NCBI RefSeq assembly: GCF_937870815.1
Contig: NZ_CALMZS010000083.1
Span: 1 to 64,000, forward strand
Source: an uncultured Brevundimonas sp.
GTDB taxonomy: Bacteria; Pseudomonadota; Alphaproteobacteria; Caulobacterales; Caulobacteraceae
Direction of reading: 5' to 3'
DNA length: 64,000 nt
A program made the translations under genes and the position numbers. Shown here piece by piece: positions 26,630 through 36,288 of this stretch (its first letter is position 1; each line of letters starts with the position of its first letter). Under the pieces are notes generated by a model. That model was not told the DNA's origin and did not search any database. It worked only from the letters and a program-made list of their open reading frames with translations.

Positions 26630-28786
26630 GTGCTGCGGCAGTTCGAACTGGTCGAGGCGGTCCGCGCCTATGATCCGACCGCCGACGAGGGCCTGCTGAA
26701 CCGCGCCTACGTCTATGCGATGAAGATGCACGGCTCGCAGCTGCGGGCCTCGGGCGACCCCTATTTCGCCCATCCGATCCAGGTGGCCGGCATCCTGACC
26801 GACTACCGGCTCGACACCGCCACCATCGTCACCGCCCTGCTGCATGACGTGGTCGAGGATACTTCGGCCACCCGCGACGACATCGCCGGCATGTTCGGAG
26901 AGGAGATCGCCTCCCTCGTCGAGGGGGTCACCAAGCTGTCGCGGCTGGAGCTCCAGGCCGAGCATACGCGCCAGGCCGAGAACCTGCGCAAATTCATCCT
27001 CGCCATCTCGAAGGACGTCCGCGTCCTGCTGGTCAAGCTGGCCGACCGGCTGCACAATATGCGCACGCTGCGGCATGTCAGGCCCGAGAAGCGCGAGCGG
27101 ATCAGCCGCGAGACGCTGGAGGTCTATGCGCCGCTGGGCCGCTCGATCGGCATCCATTCGATCGCCTCCGAACTGGAGGAGCTGGCCTTCGAGCACCTGA
27201 ACCCGACCGCCCGCACCGCCATCGAACGGCGGCTGGAGGCGCTGAAGCTGGAGCATGGCCGGGCCATCGACGGAGTCTCCCGCGAGGTCGAGCGGGTGCT
27301 CGAGGAGGCAGGGGTCCACGCCCGGGTCTTCGGCCGGCAGAAGACGCCCTATTCGATCTGGCGCAAGCTGCAGCGCAAGTCGGTGGGCTTCTCGTCCCTG
27401 TCGGACATCTACGGCTTTCGCGTCATCGTCGAGGCCGAGGACGACTGCTACCGCGCCCTGGGCGTGATCCACCGCGCCTGGCCGATGGTGCCCGAGCGGT
27501 TCAAGGACTTCATCTCGACGCCCAAGTCGAACAACTACCGCTCGCTGCACACCACCGTGGTCGGGCCCTCGGGCCTGCGCATCGAGATGCAGATCCGCAC
27601 CGACGCCATGGACCGGGTGGCCGAGGACGGGGTGGCGGCGCACTGGGCCTACAAGAACCACGCCTACGGCTTCGATCGCGAGGCCATGGCCGCCCAGGGC
27701 GGGCGCGACCCGCTGCAGAACCTGCGCCACCTCGTCCAGGTCATCGAACACGGCGAGGGCGGCGAGGACTGGGTCGAACACGCCAAGCTCGAGATGTATC
27801 TCGACCAGGTGTTCGTGTTCACGCCCAAGGGCGCCCTGATCACCCTGCCGCGCGGCGGCATGCCGCTGGACTTCGCCTATGCGGTGCATACGGAGGTCGG
27901 CGACACGGCGGTCGGGGCCAAGATCAACGGCGAGCTGAAGCCGATGCGGACCCAGCTGCAGAACGGCGACGTGGTCGAGATCATCCGCGGCTCCAGGCGC
28001 GAGATTCCGGTCGACTGGCGCTCGCTGACCGTGACCGGCCGGGCCCGCTCGGCGATCCGCCGCCATATCCGCACCTCGGAGCGCGGCGAATTCCAGAAGC
28101 TGGGCCGGGCCACCCTGGACCAGACCCTGACCCGGGCCGGCAAGGCCGGGGCCGCGGTCACCCTGCGGCCGGTCCTCGAACAGCTGGGCTTCGCCAATGA
28201 CGACGATCTCTACGAGGCCGTCGGCCGCGGACAGGTATCGGCGGCCCGGGTCGCGGAAATCCTGTTCCCGGGCCTCAAGGGCCGCCTCAAGGCCGGGCCG
28301 GACCGCAGGCGGATCGGCGACGAGCAGGCGCGGCTGTTCGTGCGCGGCGGCGGCCTGACCCCGGGGGTCAGCGTGCATTTCGGCCACTGCTGCTCGCCGG
28401 TGCCCGGAGACCGGATCGTCGGCATCCTCGGGCCCGAGGCCGGGCTGACGGTGCACACCATCGACTGCCAGCGGCTCGAGGACTACGCCGACGACGATTC
28501 GGTCTGGCGAGACCTGCAGTGGACGCCGCAGGCCGAGCAGGGGGCGGTGGCCGCGGCCCGCATCCGCGCCACCATCAAGAACGCGCCGGGGGTGCTGGGC
28601 CAGGTGGCGACGATCATCGGCGAGGCCGGCGGCAACATCCTCAACCTGGTGATGAGCCACCGCCAGCAGGACTTCTTCGACGTCGACATCGACCTGGAGG
28701 TCGAGGACGCCAAACACGCCACGTCCATCATGGCGGCCCTGCGCACCAACCCCTCCGTCGACACCGTCGAGCGGGCGCGGGGGTGA
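26630..28786 (+). CDS. rsh: RelA/SpoT-family (p)ppGpp synthetase/hydrolase
   Basis: HD domain ALLHDVVEDT...; FISTPKSNNYRSLHTTVVGP synthetase; TGS and ACT domains; GTG start 26630 inferred. Confidence 0.95.
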   Translation: MLRQFELVEAVRAYDPTADEGLLNRAYVYAMKMHGSQLRASGDPYFAHPIQVAGILTDYRLDTATIVTALLHDVVEDTSATRDDIAGMFGEEIASLVEGVTKLSRLELQAEHTRQAENLRKFILAISKDVRVLLVKLADRLHNMRTLRHVRPEKRERISRETLEVYAPLGRSIGIHSIASELEELAFEHLNPTARTAIERRLEALKLEHGRAIDGVSREVERVLEEAGVHARVFGRQKTPYSIWRKLQRKSVGFSSLSDIYGFRVIVEAEDDCYRALGVIHRAWPMVPERFKDFISTPKSNNYRSLHTTVVGPSGLRIEMQIRTDAMDRVAEDGVAAHWAYKNHAYGFDREAMAAQGGRDPLQNLRHLVQVIEHGEGGEDWVEHAKLEMYLDQVFVFTPKGALITLPRGGMPLDFAYAVHTEVGDTAVGAKINGELKPMRTQLQNGDVVEIIRGSRREIPVDWRSLTVTGRARSAIRRHIRTSERGEFQKLGRATLDQTLTRAGKAGAAVTLRPVLEQLGFANDDDLYEAVGRGQVSAARVAEILFPGLKGRLKAGPDRRRIGDEQARLFVRGGGLTPGVSVHFGHCCSPVPGDRIVGILGPEAGLTVHTIDCQRLEDYADDDSVWRDLQWTPQAEQGAVAAARIRATIKNAPGVLGQVATIIGEAGGNILNLVMSHRQQDFFDVDIDLEVEDAKHATSIMAALRTNPSVDTVERARG

Positions 28787-28879
28787 TCGCCGGCGGCCGG
28801 CGGCGGCGCCGAGCCCATGGGCGCCGAATGAGGCCGGGACGTCTTCTTTCGCGCCTGCGGCTGCGCTAGACAGCCCGTC

Positions 28880-29470
28880 ATGACCTCCGAAGACGTGCTC
28901 GAAGAATTCCGCGACGCCGGGGCCCTGCGCGAAGGCCATTTCGTGCTCTCGTCCGGCCTGCACAGCCCAGTCTTCCTGCAGAAGAATCTGGTGTTCATGG
29001 ACGCGGCCCGCTGCGCCCGGCTGTGCCGGGCGCTGGCCGAACGGATCACCGCCGCCGTCGGGCCCGTCGAGGCGGTCGTCTCGCCGGCCGTGGGCGGCAT
29101 CATTCCGGGTTACGAGACCGCCCGCTGGCTGGGCGTCCCGTCGATGTACGTCGAGCGCGAGGGCGGCGAGTTCAGGCTGCGCCGCGGCTTTCATCTCGAA
29201 CCGGGCCGCCGCGTGGTCATGATCGAGGACATCGTCACCACCGGCCTGAGCTCGCGCGAATGCATCGCGGCGATCCGGGCGGCCGGCGGAGACGTGGTCG
29301 CCGCCGCCTGCATCGTCGACCGGTCGGGCGGACGCGCCGACGTCGGCGTGCCGCTGGTGGCGCTGGCGACCCTGGACGTCCCCGCATACCCCGCCGACGC
29401 CCTGCCGCCGGACCTGGCCGCCCTGCCGGTCGAGGATCCGGGCAGCCGGCGGCTGGCGGGCAGGGGATAG
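28880..29470 (+). CDS. pyrE: Orotate phosphoribosyltransferase
   Basis: [56 protein letters not shown]. Confidence 0.95.
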   Translation: MTSEDVLEEFRDAGALREGHFVLSSGLHSPVFLQKNLVFMDAARCARLCRALAERITAAVGPVEAVVSPAVGGIIPGYETARWLGVPSMYVEREGGEFRLRRGFHLEPGRRVVMIEDIVTTGLSSRECIAAIRAAGGDVVAAACIVDRSGGRADVGVPLVALATLDVPAYPADALPPDLAALPVEDPGSRRLAGRG

Positions 29471-29474
29471 GCCG

Positions 29475-30212
29475 GTGACCGCGCATGTCCGGCTGGGGAT
29501 CAACATTGACCATGTGGCGACCGTGCGGAACGCCCGCGGCGGCGGCCATCCCGATCCGGTCCGCGCCGCCCGCGAGGCGCTCGCCGCCGGCGCCGACGGC
29601 ATCACCGCCCACCTGCGCGAGGACCGGCGCCACATCACCGACGCCGACATCGAGGCGCTCAGCGAACTGTGCGCCGTCGCCGGCCGGCCGCTGAACCTCG
29701 AAATGGCCGTGACGGACGAGATGCTGGCCATCGCCCTGCGCCACCGTCCCCACGCCGCCTGCCTGGTGCCCGAGCGCCGCGAGGAGGTGACCACCGAGGG
29801 CGGTCTGGCGGTCGCCGGTCATGAGGCGCGCATCGTCCCGGCGGTCCGGGCCCTGGCCGAGGCTGGCGTGCGGGTCTCCCTGTTCATCGAACCGGCCCTG
29901 GAGCAGGTCGCGGCCGCCCACGCCGCCGGCGCCCAGGTGGTCGAACTCCACACCGGCCGCTACTGTCATCTGTCCGGGGCCGACCGGGCCGTCGAATTCG
30001 CCCGCCTGCAGGCCGCCGCCGCCCACGCCGCCGATCTCGGCCTCGAGGTCCATGCCGGGCACGGGCTCGACTATGAAACGGCGGCCGACATGGTGGCCAT
30101 CCCCGAGGTCCGCGAGCTCAACATCGGCCATTTCCTGGTCGGCGAGGCGGTGTTCGTCGGCCTGACCCACGCCATCCACCGGATGCGCGCCGCCATGGAC
30201 GCGGCCTCGTGA
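29475..30212 (+). CDS. pdxJ: Pyridoxine 5'-phosphate synthase
   Basis: [50 protein letters not shown]. Confidence 0.97.
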   Translation: MTAHVRLGINIDHVATVRNARGGGHPDPVRAAREALAAGADGITAHLREDRRHITDADIEALSELCAVAGRPLNLEMAVTDEMLAIALRHRPHAACLVPERREEVTTEGGLAVAGHEARIVPAVRALAEAGVRVSLFIEPALEQVAAAHAAGAQVVELHTGRYCHLSGADRAVEFARLQAAAAHAADLGLEVHAGHGLDYETAADMVAIPEVRELNIGHFLVGEAVFVGLTHAIHRMRAAMDAAS

Positions 30213-30610
30213 TCGTCGGCGTCGGCGCCGACCTGTGCGACATCCGCCGCATCCAGGCCTCGATCGACCGCTTCGGCGAGCGCTTCAAGCAGCGCTGCTT
30301 CACGGATCTCGAGCGGGCCCGGTCGGACCGCAAGCCGGACCCGGCGGGCAGCTACGCCAAGCGGTTCGCGGCCAAGGAGGCCTGCGCCAAGGCCCTGGGC
30401 ACCGGCATGCGGCGGGATGTCTACTGGCGGGACATGGGGGTGGCCAACCTGCCCACGGGCCAGCCGACCCTGCGCCTGACGGGCCACGCCGCCGACCACC
30501 TGGCGCGGCTGACGCCGGATGGTCACGAAGCGCGGATACATCTGACCCTCAGCGACGAACACCCCTATGCACTCGCCTTCGTGGTGATCGAAGCCTTGCC
30601 GATGGCTTAA
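30209..30610 (+). CDS. acpS: Holo-[acyl-carrier-protein] synthase
   Basis: [35 protein letters not shown]...[18 protein letters not shown]. Confidence 0.97.
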   Translation: MIVGVGADLCDIRRIQASIDRFGERFKQRCFTDLERARSDRKPDPAGSYAKRFAAKEACAKALGTGMRRDVYWRDMGVANLPTGQPTLRLTGHAADHLARLTPDGHEARIHLTLSDEHPYALAFVVIEALPMA

Positions 30611-30670
30611 TCACGTTATACCGGTTCTGCCGCTGAAAGACCGCGGGCAGCGGCTGGGGGACAGGGTCAC

Positions 30671-31912
30671 ATGAGCGACGAGAACAAGCCGCACGACGCC
30701 GCGCACGGCCATGACGAGGCCGGAGCCCCTCCCGTCGAGGCTCACGACCATGACGACGGCCACGGCCAAGCTGAACACGCGCCGGCCGGGCCCGGTCACG
30801 ACGAGGCCGCGCCCCCTCCCGCCGAGACTCACGGCCACGACGACGGCCACGGTCCCGCCGAGGGGGACGGGGCCCAGGCCGAACCGGCCGCCTCGCCCCC
30901 CCCCGCCGAGGCGCACGGCGATGACGATCATGGCCACGAGGAGGCCGCGCCCGACGCCCATCCGGCCGCGGACGCCCACGCCCCCGATCCTGCCGGTCAC
31001 GAACACGAGGCTCCCGCCCAGCCGGCGCCCGACGCCCCCGCCGTGACGCCGACCGAGGCGACCGCCGCCGCCGCCTCCAGGCCGCCGGTGTGGAGCGACG
31101 CCGGCGACGCGCCCTTCGAGGACGTCGACGCCACCCCCGTCTATGCGCGCGGCAAGAAGGGCCGCAAGAAGGTGAAGTCGGGCGGCAGCGAGACCTTCGA
31201 GATCGCCAAGACCATCTTCTTCGCCCTGCTCATCGCCCTCGTGCTGCGGGTGCTGCTGTTCCAGCCCTTCACGATTCCGTCGGCCTCGATGGAGCCCAAC
31301 CTCTATGAGGGCGACTACATCGTCGTCTCCAAGTGGAGCTACGGCTATTCGAAGCACGCCATCCCGTTCAGCCCGCCGGTGTTCGAGGGCCGCCTGTTCG
31401 CCCGGGAGCCGAGGCGCGGCGACATCGTCGTCTTCAAGCTGCCGCGCGACAACCGCACCGACTACGTCAAACGGCTGATCGGCCTGCCCGGCGACCGGAT
31501 CCAGATGATCGACAACGTGCTGCACATCAACGGCGAGCCGGCCCGCGACGTGGTCGTCAGCGAGCGCGACGCCGCCAATATGTACGGCATGCCCGTCATC
31601 AGGGCGCGCGAGACCCTGCCCGACGGCAAGACCTTCATGATCCAGGACTACGGGCCCGGCAACGAGGCCGACGACACCCGGGTGTTCGAGGTGCCGCAAG
31701 GCTATTATTTCATGATGGGCGACAACCGCGACAACTCGATCGACAGCCGCTACGACCAGAGCGCCGACGGCGTCGGCCTGGTGCCGGCCGAGAACCTGAT
31801 CGGCAAGGCCGAGATCATCCTGTTCTCGTGGAAGCCCGGCGCCTCGCTGTGGAATCCGATCAGCTGGTTCTCGAAGGTGCAGCCGAGCCGGTTCTTCACC
31901 GTCCTCGACTGA
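30671..31912 (+). CDS. lepB: Signal peptidase I with long His/Asp/Pro-rich cytosolic N-terminal extension
   Basis: FQPFTIPSASMEPNLYEGDYIVVSKWSYGYS; GDIVVFKLPRDNRTDYVKRLIGLPGDRIQMIDN; first ~115 residues contain 18 His. Confidence 0.95.
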   Translation: MSDENKPHDAAHGHDEAGAPPVEAHDHDDGHGQAEHAPAGPGHDEAAPPPAETHGHDDGHGPAEGDGAQAEPAASPPPAEAHGDDDHGHEEAAPDAHPAADAHAPDPAGHEHEAPAQPAPDAPAVTPTEATAAAASRPPVWSDAGDAPFEDVDATPVYARGKKGRKKVKSGGSETFEIAKTIFFALLIALVLRVLLFQPFTIPSASMEPNLYEGDYIVVSKWSYGYSKHAIPFSPPVFEGRLFAREPRRGDIVVFKLPRDNRTDYVKRLIGLPGDRIQMIDNVLHINGEPARDVVVSERDAANMYGMPVIRARETLPDGKTFMIQDYGPGNEADDTRVFEVPQGYYFMMGDNRDNSIDSRYDQSADGVGLVPAENLIGKAEIILFSWKPGASLWNPISWFSKVQPSRFFTVLD

Positions 31913-32628
31913 TGGGCGACCGGCGCGCCGAGGCGGTCGCGGCGCTGGCGCGCAGGCTCGGCCACGACTTCCGGGACCCGTCCCTGCTCGACCAGGCCCT
32001 GACCCACGCCAGCGTCGGCGAGGGGGCCGCGCGCGACGCCCGCGGCCGGCCGTTCCTCGACAACCAGCGGCTCGAGTTCCTCGGCGACCGGGTGCTCGGC
32101 CTGCTGGTCGCCGACCGGCTGATGCGCGATCTTCCGGACGCCGACGAGGGCGAGATGTCGTCCCGCCTGCACGCCCTCGTCGACAAGGCCACCTGCGCCC
32201 GGGTGGCGGAGGCGCTCGGCGCCGGCGACGCCCTGCGCCTGTCGCCCGGCGAGGCCAGGCAGGGCGGCCGCCGCCGCGAGGGCATGCTCGGCGACGCCAT
32301 GGAGGCCGTCCTCGCCGCGGTCTGGCTGGACGGCGGCATGGACGCGGCCCGGGCCGTGTTCGAACGGGCCTGGGCCGCCGAGCTGGCCGCCCCGCCGCGC
32401 AGGTCGCTGACCAATCCGAAATCGGCCCTGCAGGAATGGGCGCTGGGACAGGGGCGGCCGCTGCCGACCTACCGCGTCCTCGGGCGCGCCGGCTCGGACC
32501 ACGCCCCGACCTTCACCGTCGAGGCCAGCGTGGCCGGATATCCGCCCTTGACCGCGCAGGGTCGTTCGCGTCAGGACGCGGAGAAGGCGGCCGCCATCGG
32601 CCTGCTGCAGCGTGAAGGCGTGATTTGA
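31912..32628 (+). CDS. rnc: Ribonuclease III
   Basis: LDQALTHASVG...NQRLEFLGDRVLGLLVADRL; C-terminal dsRBD. Confidence 0.96.
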   Translation: MGDRRAEAVAALARRLGHDFRDPSLLDQALTHASVGEGAARDARGRPFLDNQRLEFLGDRVLGLLVADRLMRDLPDADEGEMSSRLHALVDKATCARVAEALGAGDALRLSPGEARQGGRRREGMLGDAMEAVLAAVWLDGGMDAARAVFERAWAAELAAPPRRSLTNPKSALQEWALGQGRPLPTYRVLGRAGSDHAPTFTVEASVAGYPPLTAQGRSRQDAEKAAAIGLLQREGVI

Positions 32629-33572
32629 CCGAGCCGGAAAACCCGCGGGCAGGCTTTGCGGCCATCATCGGCGCGCCCAACGCCGGCAAGTCCACCCTGG
32701 TCAATCGCCTGACCGGGACCAAGGTCTCGATCGTCACCCAGAAGGTCCAGACCACCCGCTTTCCGGTGCGCGGCATCGCCATGGAGGGCGAGGCCCAGAT
32801 CGTGCTGGTCGACACGCCCGGCATCTTCACCCCGCGCCGCCGGCTGGACCGGGCCATGGTCGCCTCGGCCTGGGGCGGCGCCGACGACGCCGACGTGGTC
32901 GTGCACCTGGTCGACGCCGCCTCGCACATCGCCGCCGCGGGCCGGGAAGGCCAGGCCGCCGACCGCCGCTCGGCCGAGGACACCGAAACCATCATCGCCG
33001 CCCTCAAGGCGGCGGGGAAACAGGTCATCCTGGCCCTGAACAAGATCGACGGCATGCGCCGCGACACCCTGCTGGCCCTGTCGCAGCAGATGTTCGACAC
33101 CGGCGTCTATTCCGAGGTCTATATGATCTCCGCCCTCGGCGGCGACGGCGTCGACGATCTCAAGGCGCGGCTGGCTCGCGCCATGCCGCCGGGGCCGTGG
33201 CTCTATCCCGAGGATCAGTCCGCCGACGTGCCGATGCGCGTGCTGGCGGCCGAGATCACCCGCGAGAAGGTCTATCTGCGGGTCCATGAGGAACTGCCCT
33301 ATTCGGCCGCGGTCGAGACCACGGCCTTCGAGGACCGGCCCGACGGCTCGGCCCGCATCGAGCAGACCATCTATGTCGAGCGCGACAGCCAGCGGCCGAT
33401 CGTGCTGGGCAAGGGCGGCCAGACCCTGAAATGGATCGGCCAGAAGGCCCGCGAGGAGCTGACCGTGCTGCTGGACCGGCCGGTGCACCTGTTCCTCACC
33501 GTCAAGGTCGACCCGAAATGGCAGGACAGCCGCGCGCTCTATGCGCAGTTCGGGCTGGACTACGACGTCTAG
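32625..33572 (+). CDS. era: GTPase Era
   Basis: GAPNAGKSTLVNRLTGTKVSIVTQKVQTTR; LVDTPGIF; LNKID; TTG start overlapping the rnc stop. Confidence 0.97.
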   Translation: MTEPENPRAGFAAIIGAPNAGKSTLVNRLTGTKVSIVTQKVQTTRFPVRGIAMEGEAQIVLVDTPGIFTPRRRLDRAMVASAWGGADDADVVVHLVDAASHIAAAGREGQAADRRSAEDTETIIAALKAAGKQVILALNKIDGMRRDTLLALSQQMFDTGVYSEVYMISALGGDGVDDLKARLARAMPPGPWLYPEDQSADVPMRVLAAEITREKVYLRVHEELPYSAAVETTAFEDRPDGSARIEQTIYVERDSQRPIVLGKGGQTLKWIGQKAREELTVLLDRPVHLFLTVKVDPKWQDSRALYAQFGLDYDV

Positions 33573-33576
33573 CCCG

Positions 33577-34803
33577 GTGGCCCGCCTTCCCCGACAGAGC
33601 GGTGGTCGTCGGCGGCTGGCGATGGCCGTCCTCGCCGCCCTGTTCGTGCTCGCCGCCGGGCTGATCGCCTGGGCCACGGTGCGGCCGCTGCCGGAGGCGC
33701 CGGCTCCCGAGCCCCTGCCGCCGCGGCCGCCGCTGGTCGTGGTCGAGGACCTGCCGCAACTGGGCGAACAGCTGGAGCGCTGGGGCGGCTCGGGGGCCTT
33801 CACCGGCGGGGTGCTGGTGGCCAGGGGCGACCGGGTCCTGTTCCGCCAGGTCTACGGCTACGCCGACCGCGGCCTCGGCAAGCCGCTGGCGCTCGACTCG
33901 CGCTTCCGGCTGGCCTCGGTCAGCAAGCAGTTCACCGCCGCGGCCATCCTGCGCCTCGACGACGAAGGCGTGCTGTCGGTCGACGATCCGGTGTGCCGCT
34001 GGGTGGATCCGTGTCCTCCCGCCTGGGGCCCGGTACGGCTGCATCATCTGCTGTCGCACACCTCGGGCATTCCCGACCTGATGGCCCGGCCGGGCTGGGG
34101 CCTCCGTCGCGTCACCGCCGCGACTCCGGAGGAATTGACCGAGGATTCCGCCCGCTACGGCCTTCAGTTCCCGCCGGGGACCAGGGTCCGCTACGACAAC
34201 GCCGGCTACAATCTGCTGGGCCATGTGGTGCAGAAGGCCAGCGGCCTGCCGCTGCGGGACTATCTGCGCGAGGCCTTCTTCGTCCCCCTCGGCATGGCCG
34301 ACACCGGCTTCGAGGACGACGCCTCCGGCGTGGTCATGGGCTACGCCAACCTCGCCGGCGGGCCGACCCCGCAGCCGAACCACAACGTCAGCATCCTCTT
34401 CGGCGCCGGCGCCCTGTATTCGACTCTCGACGACCTGCTGGTCTGGAACCGCGCCCTGCACGGCGGCGGGCTGCTGGGCCCGGACAGCTACCGGCGGATG
34501 ATCGCCGATCACGCCCCCGCCGACACCCCCGACGAGCGCGGCCGACCGCGTCGCGACTGGGGCTACGGCCTGTTCGCCAACAGCCTGGGCCGGCGGGTCC
34601 GCCCCGATTTCCTCGACCGGCAAATCTACCACACCGGCAGCTGGTCCGGGTTCCGCAACCTGGTCGCCCACCAGCCGGACGGGGACGTGACGGTGATCGT
34701 GCTGTCCAACAACTACCACCAGCGCGAGGCGGTCTTCCTGTTGTCGCAGCAGGGCATGGCCGAGGCCCTCGGGCGGCCGTTTCCGACCGCCCTGGCGCGC
34801 TGA
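33577..34803 (+). CDS. Beta-lactamase-family serine hydrolase (membrane-anchored)
   Basis: FRLASVSKQFTAAAILRL (SxxK), YDNAGYNLLG (YxN), N-terminal TM. Confidence 0.88.
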   Translation: MARLPRQSGGRRRLAMAVLAALFVLAAGLIAWATVRPLPEAPAPEPLPPRPPLVVVEDLPQLGEQLERWGGSGAFTGGVLVARGDRVLFRQVYGYADRGLGKPLALDSRFRLASVSKQFTAAAILRLDDEGVLSVDDPVCRWVDPCPPAWGPVRLHHLLSHTSGIPDLMARPGWGLRRVTAATPEELTEDSARYGLQFPPGTRVRYDNAGYNLLGHVVQKASGLPLRDYLREAFFVPLGMADTGFEDDASGVVMGYANLAGGPTPQPNHNVSILFGAGALYSTLDDLLVWNRALHGGGLLGPDSYRRMIADHAPADTPDERGRPRRDWGYGLFANSLGRRVRPDFLDRQIYHTGSWSGFRNLVAHQPDGDVTVIVLSNNYHQREAVFLLSQQGMAEALGRPFPTALAR

Positions 34804-34902
34804 GCGCCGGCCCTGGCCGCGGGCGCGCCGCCGCGAACGGATCGGACAAACGCCCCCGGCCGGGGCTAGACTGGGCCGACCGCAACCGTCGGGGAAACCG
34901 CC

Positions 34903-35364
34903 ATGCTCGCACTCGTCGCCGCCCTGGCCCTGTCCGCCGCACCGGCCCCGACGCCGGAGGCCGAGGTCGCCGCCGCCCTCGACGCCCTGCACGCCGCCGC
35001 CGCCAGCGCGGACGGCGCGGCCTATTTCGACCTGTTCACCCCGGACGCCCGCTTCATCGGCACTGACGCCGCCGAGCGCTGGACGCTGGCGGAGTTCCGC
35101 GCCTATGCCGAGCCCCATTTCGCGCGCGGGCGGGGCTGGACCTACACCCCGGTCGAGCGAACCGTGACCCTCGCGCCGATCTCCTGCCTGTGCGTCGCCT
35201 GGTTCGACGAGGTGCTGGAGAACGACCGCTACGGCGTGACCCGCGGCTCCGGCGTGCTGCGCAAGACCCGCGCGGGCTGGAGGATCGAGCAGTATGTGCT
35301 CAGCTTCGCCGTCCCCAACGACAAGGCGGCCGCCGTGGTCGAGGCGATCCGCGGGACGGAGTAG
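34903..35364 (+). CDS. Secreted SnoaL/DUF4440-like protein
   Basis: Signal peptide; VAAALDALHAAAASADGAAYFDLFTPDARFIGTDAAERWTLAEFRAYAEPHF. Confidence 0.75.
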   Translation: MLALVAALALSAAPAPTPEAEVAAALDALHAAAASADGAAYFDLFTPDARFIGTDAAERWTLAEFRAYAEPHFARGRGWTYTPVERTVTLAPISCLCVAWFDEVLENDRYGVTRGSGVLRKTRAGWRIEQYVLSFAVPNDKAAAVVEAIRGTE

Positions 35365-35420
35365 GCGGCCCGGAAAGCGGAACGTATGGCCAACTCCCGC
35401 CGTCCGGGCTAACGGAGGCG

Positions 35421-36161
35421 ATGGATTTCACCGACGACGCCTTCGTCCTCTCGGCCCGCGCCCACGGCGACACCGGCGTGGTGGTCGAACTGCTGACGGC
35501 CGGACATGGCCGCCGCGCCGCCTATGTCGCCGGCGGCGCGTCGCGGCGGATGAAGCCCTTCCTGCAGGCCGGCGCCCGGGTCGTGGCCGACTATCGCGCC
35601 CGCACCCCGGACCATCTCGGCTCGGCCCGGCTGGAGCCGGTGGGGGAGGGGCCATCCGCCCTGTTCGACGATGCGCTGGCCCTGACCGGCCTGGCCGCCG
35701 CCGCCGCGGTGGCGCAGGGGGCGCTGCCCGAGCGCGAGCCGCACCCCGGGGTCTTCCACGCCTTCGAGGCCCTGATGGCGGCCTTCGCCGTGCCGGAGGT
35801 CTGGCCCGCCGTCTTCGTGCGGTTCGAGGCCGGCCTGCTGGAGGAACTCGGCTTCGGCCTCGACCTGTCGCGCTGCGCCGTCACCGGAACCCTGGACGAC
35901 CTGGTCTGGGTCAGCCCGCGCACCGGCCGCGCCGTCAGTTCGGACGCGGGCGCGCCCTTCGCCGACAAGCTGCTGAAACTGCCGCCCTTCATGCTCGGCG
36001 CCCAGGCCGGGCTGAACGCGGGCGACGTCAGGGACGGTCTGGCGCTGACCGGCCATTTCCTCGAGCAGTTCGTCTTCCACCCCCAGAACCGGCCGATCCC
36101 GCCGGCGCGGGTGTGGATGATCGACAGGCTGGAGGATGAGCGGTGGGCGGATCAAGCGTAG
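35421..36161 (+). CDS. recO: DNA repair protein RecO
   Basis: MDFTDDAFVLSARAHGDTGVVVELLTAGHGRRAAYVAGGASRRMKPFLQAGARV; position after era. Confidence 0.93.
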   Translation: MDFTDDAFVLSARAHGDTGVVVELLTAGHGRRAAYVAGGASRRMKPFLQAGARVVADYRARTPDHLGSARLEPVGEGPSALFDDALALTGLAAAAAVAQGALPEREPHPGVFHAFEALMAAFAVPEVWPAVFVRFEAGLLEELGFGLDLSRCAVTGTLDDLVWVSPRTGRAVSSDAGAPFADKLLKLPPFMLGAQAGLNAGDVRDGLALTGHFLEQFVFHPQNRPIPPARVWMIDRLEDERWADQA

Positions 36162-36231
36162 CCATATTGCTACGGCGGACCCCAAATTCGTGATCGCCGC
36201 CCCTCGTCACGAAATTGATGAACATCGTTCA
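36157..36231 (+). promoter_or_regulatory. Cluster of three dyad symmetries upstream of the TonB-dependent receptor
   Basis: CGTAGC-N6-GCTACG (36157-36174); ATTCGTGA-N13-TCACGAAAT (36186-36215); TGAAC-ATC-GTTCA (36219-36231). Confidence 0.55.
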
Positions 36232-36288
36232 CCGCCGCGTCTTGGGCCGGGAATAGCCCGTGAGCCGCGCCATCGCGTCTCGATCCAA

